From Himantopus leucocephalus (taxonomy: Eukaryota > Chordata > Aves > Charadriiformes > Recurvirostridae), in contig RSEF01000020.1 of the NCBI GenBank assembly GCA_003993805.1, positions 4,271,779 to 4,335,778 of the forward strand: a stretch of 64,000 nt of DNA, read 5' to 3'. Both the position numbers and the translations under genes were made by a program. Below are positions 10,719 through 22,023 of this stretch, in pieces. Below the pieces are notes generated by a model. That model saw nothing but the letters and a program-made list of their open reading frames with translations. It was not told where the DNA came from and did not search any database. Each line of letters starts with the position of its first letter. Within the stretch, counting starts at the first letter, position 1.

Positions 10719-13700
10719 TAGTCACTTTATTGAAACACAGCAGGATCCTTCTGGGATGGCCTCCAAGATGATCCTTTGAAAGATGAAATGTAGCCACTAA
10801 TAAGCCATTCTGTTTCTTTGTCCCCCCTCCCTGCCTCCTGCCTTGGTGGGAAGCTATTTGGCTTCATATTTGCACTCCTATAAAAAGTTGGAGATGTACT
10901 GTCTCTTTTATTGGAAATAAATTAACAAATACAAACATGTAATGGAAGGGACTTGACCTGTGAAAATCCTTCCTTCCTTCCCTTTTCCTTTGTCTCTGTT
11001 GGGGCATGCTCATGTAACTTCAGGCTCTAAAAATAGTTACCAAAAAAGGGGAAAGAGAAGGGTGGGGGAAGTTTGGTTAGTATTTTTTTTTTGTGGTGGG
11101 GTGGTTTTTTTTGCCCTCTTTCCTCTGCTGAACACCTGGACCTCCCCAGAGGGATTTCCCGTCAGCTCTACCCTTTGAGGTTGACCTTAGTTGGTTGGTT
11201 GGTTTTGTTGTGCTTTGAATCAGAGCCGCACCATTTAGACATGTATTAAACGTGTCCCAGGAGCTCTTCACCTCCGCCCCTCCCTCCCCCCAATGCCTTG
11301 ATGTCTATTAAAACAAATTTCTCTCCAGTCCAGTTGGGGAGACGTTTGAGGTGGGGAGCCATAAGTCATCTTGCATGAAGGGATGGGAATGCCACGTATT
11401 CCTATCTTGGCTCCCATGTGAGCACCGAGCTGGCCCTCGGCGAAGCCCAGAAAGACTCCATGCAGACGTGTCTCCGTCTCCAGTTCAGTCTTGTTCTTGC
11501 ATCGCTCCCATCGCTGCGCTCCCATCCCCGAGTGCATGCTGCTGCCTCTGCTGGAGTGCAACAACAAAGCTCTTAAGAATACCCAGGCAGCCAAAAATAA
11601 TAGCAATAAAAATAAAGATGTTATTAAAGCCAGATACGACTGATCTGAAGTCACAGCGAGTGTAACATGACTCAGTCAAATCCCCAGGACAGTTGGAGGC
11701 AGAAAGGGAAGGAGAGAGGAAAATCTCTATCTGTTTAAAGTTCTGGGCCCCAAACTCCTTACAAGTCGGCTTTGATAATTCATCAGACAACCACAAAAAA
11801 GAATGCCTCCCCCGCTCCAGATGCAACCGTGTCTTGTCCCAGCCTCTTTTTCCACAGCCTGTGAATCTCACCACATCAAGGGGGAGAGAAAATACATTTA
11901 AAAGTTCTCCTTATTTAGGTTGGGTAGGTTTGAAATAGCCTCCAAAGGCAAACGTGTGTGTGTGACTGAAAGCATGCTGCGTGTGTATGTACACATGTAG
12001 AGTCATACTTGGGAAAAGGGAAAAATTACTGGAAAAAACAGCATTTGCAGTTCACACCCAATGCAATTAGAGAAAGAGGCAGATGTAAGGCTATTTATTG
12101 TGGCACGATTAAGCTAACTAGAGAAAAAAAAAAACCCAAACCAACACCCAAGAGTAGAGAGTGGCCCAAGGCCAGCCTGTAGTCTGGGATGGGTAACTGC
12201 ACCCTCGCCCCATCGGTTGCATTGGATGCAATAGGAGAGTAACTCGGAGCACAGGCAGCACTTTGCCAAAAAAGTAAGCTCTCCTGGATGTGTTCATTTG
12301 GCTGTTGGTGGGACGCTTGCTCGAAAAGCTGATTGACGTACCAGGGTGCGATAGGAATGGAAGAGAAACATAGGATGGAGCACTGCTTGCTGTTCTTCTC
12401 TGCTATCAAGACGAGAGATTAATTTTTTCAGGCCTATTGTTGTATTAGAGGTCTCGAGCAGGTGCCATGAAAGAGGTACTCCCCTGTGTCATTGGGGGAG
12501 AGTGGCTTTGGCTAACGGACTGGAAGCAAATGGTAGAGAAGGGGCCAACCGAGAAAACTTGGATCTGTTCTCAGTGTCACACAGTGTGTGTGTTTTGTTC
12601 TCAGATTTTAGCCGAGGCCAACTCTGATATAAACAGATAGGCTTCAAAGTAGTTGGTCTGAATAAAAGCTTACATGATATTTTAATGATTCAAGTCTTTG
12701 GGGACTGTAAAACTAGATTGAAAATCTCAGAAGGTATTAATTTTTGCTTTTTGGGCCAGGCAGAGATACAAGAAATAGATCTGGTTCAATTTTTTTGCTT
12801 GAAGTTTTGTTTGTTTTTCAGCATCCTATGACTCTGAGATGCTTTTGCACTTCTTATAATGGAAAATAACCTGCTTTTGAAACTGAAATTGTTACCTAAT
12901 GTGTTTTTTTAATTTTTGATAGTTTTTTTCAAAATTTGAAACTCTTCAGTCTTTCAGGGCTTGAAACTCTTTTATTTTTTTTTCTTTCTCTGTCATTCAA
13001 TGGAAAGGACTCATATCTTGTTGATGGTTTTTATTCTTGACAGGTTTTTGTTACTATCTTTTTTGACTTCATTTTATCAGTTTTGAAAATAAAGATCTTT
13101 AGAATAGGTCATGTGTAAATTCAGAGCAAATTTTCAGTGTCTGCACTGTTTTAAGTGGGGAAGGTTTTCTTTCCCTTTCTCCCTACCAGCTCTTTGTCTC
13201 TATGAATTGTCTCCTTTTGCCTTTTTTTAGGAAAGATTAATGAGAATTTCCATAGGCCACTTACGAGCGCATGAAGTTAACTTGTGGTAACCCTACAGCT
13301 CCGTTCCTGCTCCGGGCTGGAATCAGGCGGTGCCAAATGTGAATGAGGCATGGAGATTTCATTGCTCTTTTTCAAGCCTGAAAAGCCTTGAATAATCTTT
13401 TGAGGGATGAGCGGATCTGGTACTGAACATTTAGACCTCAGTTGTGGGTATTTCATGTCATTTTAGTCCTCTGGCTTTGCAGAAAACCTGTTCCTAATGT
13501 GCAGATCCCAAGGGATTTCAGACCCAGTGCAGATGGACCAGTTGAATGTTGTGCCGGGTTTTCAAGACTAAACCGCAAAGTCAGTATTTGCAATCCTTGT
13601 TCTGATAAACAACAAATTGTGCGATTTGCCCGAGCTCTGTCCTGGAGACATAAGTTGGGCCACAGTCTGGAGGATTTCCTCTGTTTGCCCATCTAACCCA

Positions 13701-16700
13701 GCAAGACTTGACTGCAAGATGCAATACAATTTGAGCACTTTATTTGCTACTGCTTGTTACACAAGTTCCAGACAGGCAATATGTTACTTGACTAATACCA
13801 CAGACAGTATAACCACAGTCTTTCAAAATGTATTTGATGTCCCTAACAGAGCCTTGTAAGCTCCGCACTGTATGCCCAGGCTATATACAGAAGTTTTAAT
13901 TTAGGAAGGCTACTACTTGCACTTGTGTCAATATTACTTTAAAAAGTGTTTGGGCGGAGGCGGGGAGAGATGAGAGAGCAAGTTTGGAACAGATTCCTGG
14001 GAATCAGTATGTCAATATATAAAGTCAAATCTTCTATCAAGGATTATATACAAAATGGAAAATGAATGGTCTGGAGAATTTTTTGTGAAGCATGAGCTAG
14101 CACAGACAAACTCCCCGTCTAGTTTTTGTTGCCCTCGCTGCTGTCAAATCTGAACACTTTCTGATAACTGACATGACTTACATCTGTCACACACGTTTCA
14201 TTTTCTGTTTCCCCAGTGGAGCAATATGTTTTATTTATTTTTAAATGCGTACACTGCTGGTGCCTATATTAGAAGAAGTTAGGCTGTGTTAGCGTGCCCT
14301 CGGTGCGGAAGGCAGTAAGGCTGGGATGGTCTGTAGCTGTTGCATTTATTCCCTGGATGCTGGGAAAGTTGAGTCCAGCATGAAACAAGATGCATCCTCT
14401 GACGTGAGAGGGGAGTAGTCACCAGCCACTACCTCTGTTTTCTAGGTAATCTGGATTCAGATGGCTGTGTTTAAAAGATGAATATTTTTAAATGCTTTCG
14501 GAATCCACTTGTAACTAAGGCCTTTTTTTGTTGTTGTTGCTGGAGCTGGGATTTTCATAGCGAGTGAAAGGAGTTAAATGCCCAGTTTCTGTGTTACGTA
14601 GGTATATATTGATGTGCAACTGCCCTAGGTTACTTGGACCATTCCTACACGTCTGTTAATTATCACTGAAATATTGTGTTGATTAAAACACTTCAAGCAT
14701 TTCCAAAATGCGCCACCTCGTTCCAGTGCAGCGAAGCCCGGTGGGCTGCTGAAATAGCGCCGGTTTAGAATTTGCAGAGGGTCGGTTAGGTGCGTGTGCA
14801 TGCCTTGTCCCTGCTTGTGTCTTTAGCTGGGATAAATTGATGAGCCTGGAATTTGGGATTCATTTCCATGAGGTGTCTCAATTTTATAAAACTGTTTATA
14901 GCAGTAGATTTAACATTGAGCTGAACTTTCTAATTTCTCAAATATGTTAATGAATCTGATAATAATGAACGTCTAGTCCATGTGCTCTGTAATTTAAATA
15001 CCTTTTTGGAACTGTATCCAAACACAGAGCCATACTTCTGACCTTGGAGCTACTTTTTGTGCTGAGATTATTCCTTTCCCAAATGTCATTATCAGCTGTG
15101 ATCTGTTGGGTATAACCAGCCGCTGTGCCTAGACACCAGTGTTCGCAGAAGGAGTGACTCTCAGGTTGTGTTTCAGTGGCTTGCTTAGACACCTGAATTA
15201 CTCCAAGAAATGTTTGTCCTTCTGTATTTTTCCTAAGCAAAATTCTGGCTGTGTCCTCCCCATCACTTGAATGGCAATAGAGACGGGTGGTGAAGCCTCA
15301 CTTTGGGTTAGGTCTTGGTGCACCCAGGGCATTTTCTGAGCGCTGAATTTGAGTGTGAGCCCTTAACGAAACAGGAGAGAGATACGAGGGCAAAGAGGTG
15401 GTGTTCGGCTGAACCTACCAAAGTTTAAGATTTAATTGAAAGGATATTGTTGGATTGTTGCAACATATTGCTTTTCCATATTTCCATATGTGATCCTAGC
15501 TTGGGGTCATTTGAGAGCAGTCCAAGTGATGACTTCAGCAAGTATCTTAAATAAATTAGGATCAGGCAGTGACGGAAGAATTCTGGTTGTGGTTGGTCTG
15601 TCTTTTGGAAACTAGAGCATATTAGCAGAAACCAACAACAAATTTAGTATCGTGAATCTATTGGGAAAGGAGGAGAAACTTCCACATTGCAGCATCTCCT
15701 ACCTCAAAGTGAAGGATGTGAAATATCTCAGTTGGCCACCACATCATGAAGGACGATTTATTGCATCAGTTTAAAAACAATTCTGTATTCTCTGGGGGCT
15801 CTGTCCCTTACTAGCAGAGTTTTGGACTCAGGGATCTAATAGCTCTTTTTCCATCTCTAACTTTTGTGGCTTGCCATATGTAGAGATAAACATCTTTCTT
15901 TCCGATCAGCATTGATGGACAGACTTTCAGGCATGGAAACATTATTGTGTGTGTGGGATAGGGGGAAGGGAGGTAAGGCCATTTGCTGAGTGTTATTGTC
16001 TGCAGGGCATAGGATTATTGGAAAATGATAAATAGCTGGGCAGGCAAAGGAAATATGAAAACCCTGTCACGGAACAGAGCTGCCCAAGATTTCTGTTCAT
16101 ATTGCGGTGACCAAAAGAAATTTACATTGGAAAAACCCTCTTGCCTTCAGGGCTGAATGTTATGAACCTTCAAAGTGATTCTTGAGAAGAAAAGAAGTTG
16201 GGAGTGAAAGGAGTGGGAGGGATTGCCATGCTGTTTCTACGGAGCAGGGGTCACTGCAGAATAACATTCATCATCTTGTTGGTGCCGTCCTGAGAATGGG
16301 AACAAGGTGGGAGAGATAAAAGCAAGGTTGAGCTGCAATCTGGCATTTGCTGCTTGTTCTCCATTCCCATGGGAGCTGTGCGTGGACTAAGTCCAAACTT
16401 TTTTCTTCTGGATTTCATTCAAGGATTGTTCAGCTGGCCTGCGGACTGGGTACCTTTACTGTAATAACTTGTTTTTCCCTCAACTTGCTTGGACTTCAGC
16501 CTTTCATTCAGCTGTATTAGTCACAGGCATATGTATCATGGACAAATCTTCTGCTAGTGTAAGTCAGCATGGATCTATGAGAGTTTACAGCACTTGAAGA
16601 TTGGATCTAAGAATTGAAATATTGGCCATAATTTGTGCCTCAAGAAAGTAAGGACAGAGATCAGTCCATCATTGACATGTAATTATTTCCATTGTAGGTT

Positions 16701-17125
16701 GCATCCCATTCGAAAAACGTCACCAGATTTGTTCTTGTTATTTCAATTCCTCCCCCCACCTCGCCCCCACCCCCCAGCCCAAAACTAAGCCCCCTGAAAA
16801 ACAATAAAACACTGGGCAGGCTGAAATGTTAATGAGGGTAAACTGAGACAGTCTCTGTTTCTTTTGAAACCAAGGAAGTGGACAGACTGGCCATGGTAGA
16901 TGATTCTCTGTGTTCCTTATATGTGTCATGGGGCAAAAGGTGTAAGTTATGGGTGCTTTGTATGCAAAACGAACATCAAAGGAACTTGAAAAATACGGTA
17001 TTTTCCAATAACATTTGATTTAAAATAAAAAATAACTGTTTTGATTGGCAGGCTTACTTTGCAATTGGAAAACAGGAAGTTGCATCTTTGATTCAGTTAT
17101 TGGACCAAGTAATTGAATTCAAACT
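10719..17125. other. Long non-coding stretch, no feature recognised
   Basis: About 6.4 kb of mainly unique sequence. It holds pyrimidine-rich tracts (about 10965-11000 and 11265-11300), a T-run and G/T stretch near 11080-11115, and a short TG cluster near 11955-11990. The 128-129 codon open frames on the minus strand around 11268-11874 overlap each other in two frames. They carry no domain I recognise and are within the length expected by chance. Confidence 0.5.
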
Positions 17126-17162
17126 GGGGGCCTAATTTTCAGAGTAACCGAGCACCCTTTCA
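17126..17162. repeat. Fragment of ancient amniote palindromic (MITE-like) repeat
   Basis: The segment gggggcctaattttcagag followed by taaccgagcaccc matches one arm of a repeat I know from turtle, crocodilian and bird genomes (gggcctgattttcagag then gtgctgagcaccc). Only one arm is present. I am not sure of its library name. Confidence 0.55.
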
Positions 17163-17680
17163 TTGCATGTTATGTTTCTAAATGGGGGGGCGGAGGCATC
17201 GCATTTTGTCATCTCCTCTGCATTCACTGTATTTGAGGCTGCCAGGAATTGCGTTGTGTTTCGCATAGGGGGTGATGGAAACAGCGCATCAGGCCCAGCA
17301 GCAGAGGTTCCGCTGCTGTATTTAAGTGTGCTATGTTTGCTTTTTCATGTATATTTAGAGACCCTAGCCATCTGAGGCATAGATTCAACATTCCTGTGGC
17401 TCTGGCTGGGCTGGCAGACCGTCACTGCTTTGCAGCACTCACCAGCTTTTTGTTCCTGGCAAAACTCTCATTTAAATTATCTCATTTGGCAGATCCGTCA
17501 AGGAGAGATGAACACGCTCTTATTATAACTTCTAATCCCTGTTTCGCTGTTTGATGTTGCTGTCCACCCAAGTGATGTGATACTTTGGTATTACAGGCTG
17601 AATGACAGCTGTAATGAGGTTGGGATTTTCACATGAGAAGCGCTCAGCGCTTCACTTTTAGGCTTGTTTGCAGGTTCCCA
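17163..17680. promoter_or_regulatory. Conserved-element-like block with a perfect 17-bp palindrome
   Basis: This stretch has the look of a vertebrate conserved non-coding element: mixed composition, no low complexity, and a cluster of developmental transcription-factor motifs. It includes TGACAG joined to an E-box CAGCTG (about 17603-17611), a TAAT core just after it, and the perfect inverted repeat GAAGCGCT-C-AGCGCTTC at 17637-17653. The short open frames inside have no recognisable product. The call rests on motif impression only, with no alignment, so it is a candidate for testing. Confidence 0.3.
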
Positions 17681-19009
17681 TTGGAACGGTGGAGACATGG
17701 ATTATCACTTGAGAGGTGGAGGCTCAGTGGCTGCACGTGGTTGTGCTGGGTGTTCTCAAGAGCTAGTTTAGACTTCAGTGCGCTCCTAAGGCCCTACATG
17801 TTGCATTCCCATTTTCTTTCTAGAGATTCAGCCTGGCTTCAGACCGTCTTTAAATCTTATTCAACGCCAGTGCTGTCTTATGAAAATCCCTGACCACATT
17901 ATCTACCTAATGCTGGTTTTATAGTAACATCTCAAAGGCTGATGAAAGATAAATTTTGTTGCGCCAGGCACATCCCACCACAGCTGTCCCCATGGAGGGG
18001 TGGTTCATGTGCATTTGCGTGCGCTGGAAGCACAGGCAAAGTGTGGCTGTGTAGGTTATCCCAGAACTGGCACACAGGGTGCTCTACCCGGTCAAAGTGT
18101 GTAGCCGGGCAGTGAACTGGATTTGGAACCTGTCCCTGAGGCAGGTCGGACACAACAGTGTGGACCCATCTGCTACCTCAACAAAACCTTGTTCCAAAAG
18201 ATGCCGAAGTATTTTATAAGCTGTGGATACGGCATTGACGTCTCTGAAATAATTATTAGATACAGTTCAAAATGGGAAAAAGAAGCAAGGCTGAGAGCTG
18301 GTGCAGTGTGTACTGGATAGCCAGGCTATTCTCCTAAAAACACAGTGGCGGCACCTCACGTGACTTTTGAAGTTGATTTTTCATTCCCGACATATGGCTT
18401 GCACTTGAATGGGGGAAATGCCTTGTTCTGAGTAGTATCTCCGCCGGGCGCTCACCGGAGCTGTAGGAATTAGTGTTACCGGATCAGGTTCTGGGTTCAT
18501 TCAGCCCAGTGTCTCGTTCCAGGCAGTGCCCAGAACCAGATGCCGCTTCAGCAGGAAGTTTATATATTCTTGGAATGGACAATTATGAGATAACTCGGTG
18601 TTAAGGGAGACTTCTTTCTTTCCAGTGCAAACTGACTTACGCCTTGCAGCTCTACAGCCTAATGCTGGGACTTGGGTATAATACAAAGCAGTTTTTCTAG
18701 GTTCTGTAGGGAATCTGGTTTAAACCTGCTTGGACAGAGCCTTAAAGGAGATTGGGGACCTGTAGATTTTGTACTGTGGCACAGAGAACTGTTCTCCTGG
18801 GACTATTTTCTTTCTTCAATACTTCTCAACCAGTGTTTTCCATTTGACAACTGATCTTTGCGCTGGCCGCATATTTAAACCAAATAAACAAACAAAACCC
18901 ACAGTTGCTTCTTTCCCTATAATTTCTGACCTGAGATGACACAGGCTTTGACCGGATCAGGTTACACTGCATCCTGCTGCACATAATGCCACACTTTTCC
19001 CGAAGGCAC
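17681..19009. other. Non-coding, nothing recognised
   Basis: This is unique sequence without a named repeat or convincing exon. A short A/C-rich tract lies near 18880-18900. Confidence 0.5.
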
Positions 19010-19190
19010 TATTTAACTGCCAGCCGGCTAAGCTCATTTGATCCCGCTTGCTGCGGGCTGTGGCAGACTGGCATGCTGCGGGATGCATCGCTGCGGCCGC
19101 CCACCCGGCAGCGCAGCAGCAGAGGGGACCTCGGCACCGCTCTGCCCACCGCGCTGCATCCTCCTGCTGCAGGCTGCGCGGGACGTGCCC
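19010..19190. promoter_or_regulatory. Short CpG-rich, GC-rich patch
   Basis: Many CpG dinucleotides cluster here, with a NotI-type site (gcggccgc) near 19093 and a gcgcggg motif near 19177, inside otherwise CpG-poor sequence. It is too short to be a confident promoter island. Open frames on both strands across it reflect high GC (few stop codons) and not coding. It could be an orphan CpG island, an alternative promoter or a chance patch. Confidence 0.4.
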
Positions 19191-20940
19191 TTTTCTTTTT
19201 GCCCTGTGCACACTGCTTATCCTTTCACGATAGCCCTCCCGGTAATTTCGTATCTTCAGACAGCGTGCTTGAACTTGAAAAGGGCGTTTCTGATGTCCTG
19301 CTAGTGAAAATCACCAAGGTCTGATGAAAACAGTAGGGCATGTAGGAACAATAGAGGCTGGGCCAGTCAGGTCACAGTCTGACTGTTGCCAACTCATCTG
19401 CTTCTGATGTTGCGTAAATGTATTCTTCACTTTGCGTAGGACTAGAATAATTTACAGTGTTTTGCTTACCTTTATTTCCCCGCCTTGTCCATAATCCTTT
19501 AATAGGTTTACCCCCAGTTGAACTGTCTCTCGGACCCCGAATCCCAGTTGTCCCAGAACACAGAGGCACGCAAGCATTTTCATATCAGATTAAAAACTCA
19601 CTGACCGCAAAAACTTGGAAACTTTACCTCCTGGTTTGCTCTTCTTTGTTAGACTATGCAGAAACTTTATCAGTGTTTCAGCTATTAATAGATTGTTTTG
19701 CTTTTCTCAATATTTAAGGCCTTGTGTGACCCAACTCATAACTTACAAGAATTTTTGTATGTCTGTGTTTTAATTCCACTGGCTTCTGTGTCAGCGGATG
19801 AGCTTTGATTGGTTACGTTTACCTAATATATAACCAAACAGAGACAGTAACTGAATGTGGTTTGCTCAGATATGTAGTTTCTTTCTAGGCACATGATTCA
19901 TCATCTGTGAGAGAGACTGCAGCTGGACAGCAGGAACTTTGCCGGAATGGAGATGAGGCGCTCTCTCTTTTCTTGTAGTCTCCTCCGCACCTCTCGCTAT
20001 CTTCCAGCCTTTTCAAAAGTCTTCAGAAAATTAGTAATAGCGAGCTTGACAAAAGAAAAACATAAAATCACTAGGACCTTTAGGAAAAAAAGGAAAAATT
20101 CATGTTGATCGTTAGTTGGCTTTTCTCAAGACATCTCACAGCCCATATGTAAACTGGTGTATAAGCATACATTTAACGATTATAAGCAGTGGCCAGCCTT
20201 CTAATAGTTTTAATGTAAAATATGCAGGAATAACTGATGAAGTACACATATGCCTTTAATTCCGTGCCTAAAAACGTAGGAGAAAATATTCACCTTTTGC
20301 AACTCCTGATTTTCTAAGGGAAATCCAAGTGTTGGCTGTTGGTTTGCTTTTGTTTAAATGTCCCCTGCCTTAAGAAGCCTGACTTTGGGTACTGAACTGG
20401 AATCTTTTGCCGTGCAACTAGGTATCAGTCCAGCAGCAGTTCGGAATTAAAATCCAAGTTCTCGGATCCAGTGGTGAGACAACGTCGCATGTGGAAAAAA
20501 AACCCCTTCCTTAGGAATTCAAGTGGGATTATTTTAAACAAATATGTGTGGGCGTGTGCACACACAAAAACACATGCATATAGACACACATTGTAGAAAA
20601 AATATTATGAGGCCTTCAGTGAATTTTTTTAAACTGGAAATGAGACGTGACTTAAATAGTAAGGATAATTAACTATAGGAGCAGTTTACCAAGGGAAGTG
20701 ATAAATCCATCATCACTTGGATTCTAACCTGAGATTGGGTCTTTAGAAAAAGCCTGTAGGTCAGCCTCAAGGTACTGCGCAAAATCATATTTACTTTTGT
20801 AAAAGGGAAGCACAACCTTCCTCCACTGGAGGTGGGATTCTGGAACCTATTTTATGTGGGTGGTTGCAGTAGATGTTCATAGTGCTCCTTTTCTCTTGCA
20901 GCTTATTTTCCCCCCACCTCCAATTTTAAAGAGCTTGGTT
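19191..20940. other. Non-coding, nothing recognised
   Basis: Mostly unique DNA. A mixed TG/CA stretch with alternating GTGTGCACACAC-like sequence lies around 20545-20595. Confidence 0.5.
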
Positions 20941-21012
20941 TCATGGAATCACAGAAGGGTTTAGGTCGGAAGGAACCTTAAAGGTCATCTAGTTCCAACC
21001 CCCCCACCATGG
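20941..21012 (-). mobile_element. CR1 LINE, 3'-terminal fragment
   Basis: The plus strand reads tcatggaatcacagaagggt, then ttaggtcggaaggaacctta, then aaggtcatctagttccaacc and a C-run. This is the reverse complement of the 3' end of avian CR1 retrotransposons, so the element lies on the minus strand. Only about 70 bp survive; it is strongly 5'-truncated as most bird CR1 copies are, ending near ccaccatgg. This is the youngest-looking repeat in the window and the best single clue that the DNA is avian. Confidence 0.93.
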
Positions 21013-21960
21013 CTGCTAACACGGTTTGTTGGCAAAATGGAAAAAACCCAAGAAATGCTGTGTCTGTGGAGACTGATTGATGTGTAACTGCTGTGTAGGC
21101 ACCTACATGTTTTTGCCTTTGGACTCACCACTCCAATCGGTTTTGCATACTGGTATTAGCGCTGACCAATACTTAATGTTTCAGAGGAAAAATGAAAGCC
21201 TGCTGTAGAGGGAATTACTTCAGGTTGATTACCCATAACAGGAAATGTGGAAGGACAGGGTCCCTCCAGTGATTACTTCGTGTATGCTGAAATCCAGTCA
21301 GCTTTAGCTTCTATAGATATACATCTTATTACTGGTCACAGAATTAGCTAGCTTTTCTGGCAGTCCAGCTACAATAATTAACTCTAAATTTGTGTAGCCA
21401 TGAATGCAAGAGCTTGGCTACACGGGGTGTGAAGACAGGTTTTTCCTTGTGTTTTATTTCCTTACAGTGGGCTCGGCCATTGTGAGCAATTTCTGATACC
21501 GTCTTACAAGCTTTAGTCAATATTCTGTACAATCTTCTCTGTCCCAGTTGAAGTAAACACGGACTTTGATGTTTCCTGTCAAATTTTCAACCATTCTTGC
21601 AAAAATCCATTGCTGCTACTGACGTTTCATATCGGGCTGCAAAACGAAATACCTGTTAAGTCTATTTGGTACCATTGGAGTGATAGCGAGAGACCATCTT
21701 AGAGATGTTTGAGATTCCTTAGGCAAGGTTGGGAGCTGAAATCAATTCTGTGTTTGTTGTTTTGGCAAAACTACTCGAGCCTGGTGTCATCCGAATACCT
21801 CCCTTGGTGAGCCTGAATTTGGTGATCTTTGGTGAAATGGCCCTTGGGCCAGTTGTTTGTGCCGAGGACGGCCCTGGATGTGGCCCCTCCTTGGTCCGGA
21901 GGGGGTGGAAAGGTGCTTCATTTCCCTCCCTCCCTCTTCTTTGACCCTACCCTCCCGCAG
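21013..21960. other. Non-coding, nothing recognised
   Basis: This is unique sequence. The last 50 bases form a pyrimidine-rich tract (from about 21918) leading to the AG at 21959-21960, the acceptor of the candidate exon that follows. Confidence 0.5.
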
Positions 21961-22023
21961 GCTGAGCCTGGTATTTGGTGGTTTAAAAGGATGGGTCAGG
22001 AATATGAGACAGTCATATATAAG
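21961..22023 (+). other. Candidate 63-nt in-frame exon (unproven)
   Basis: A long pyrimidine tract ends in cctcccgcag at 21960. A 63-nt segment follows, open in the phase-0 frame, encoding 21 residues that begin AEPGIWWFKR and end in YK. It ends at aag followed by gtagga, a usable but not strong donor. A better donor (gtaaga) lies at 22133-22138, which would give a 172-nt exon. I do not recognise the peptide. Such pseudo-exons are common in vertebrate introns, so confidence is low. Confidence 0.15.

Noticed and set aside
11268..11874. Two 128-129 codon minus-strand open frames
   Set aside because: They overlap in different frames, lack recognisable domains, and their length is within chance expectation for the window.
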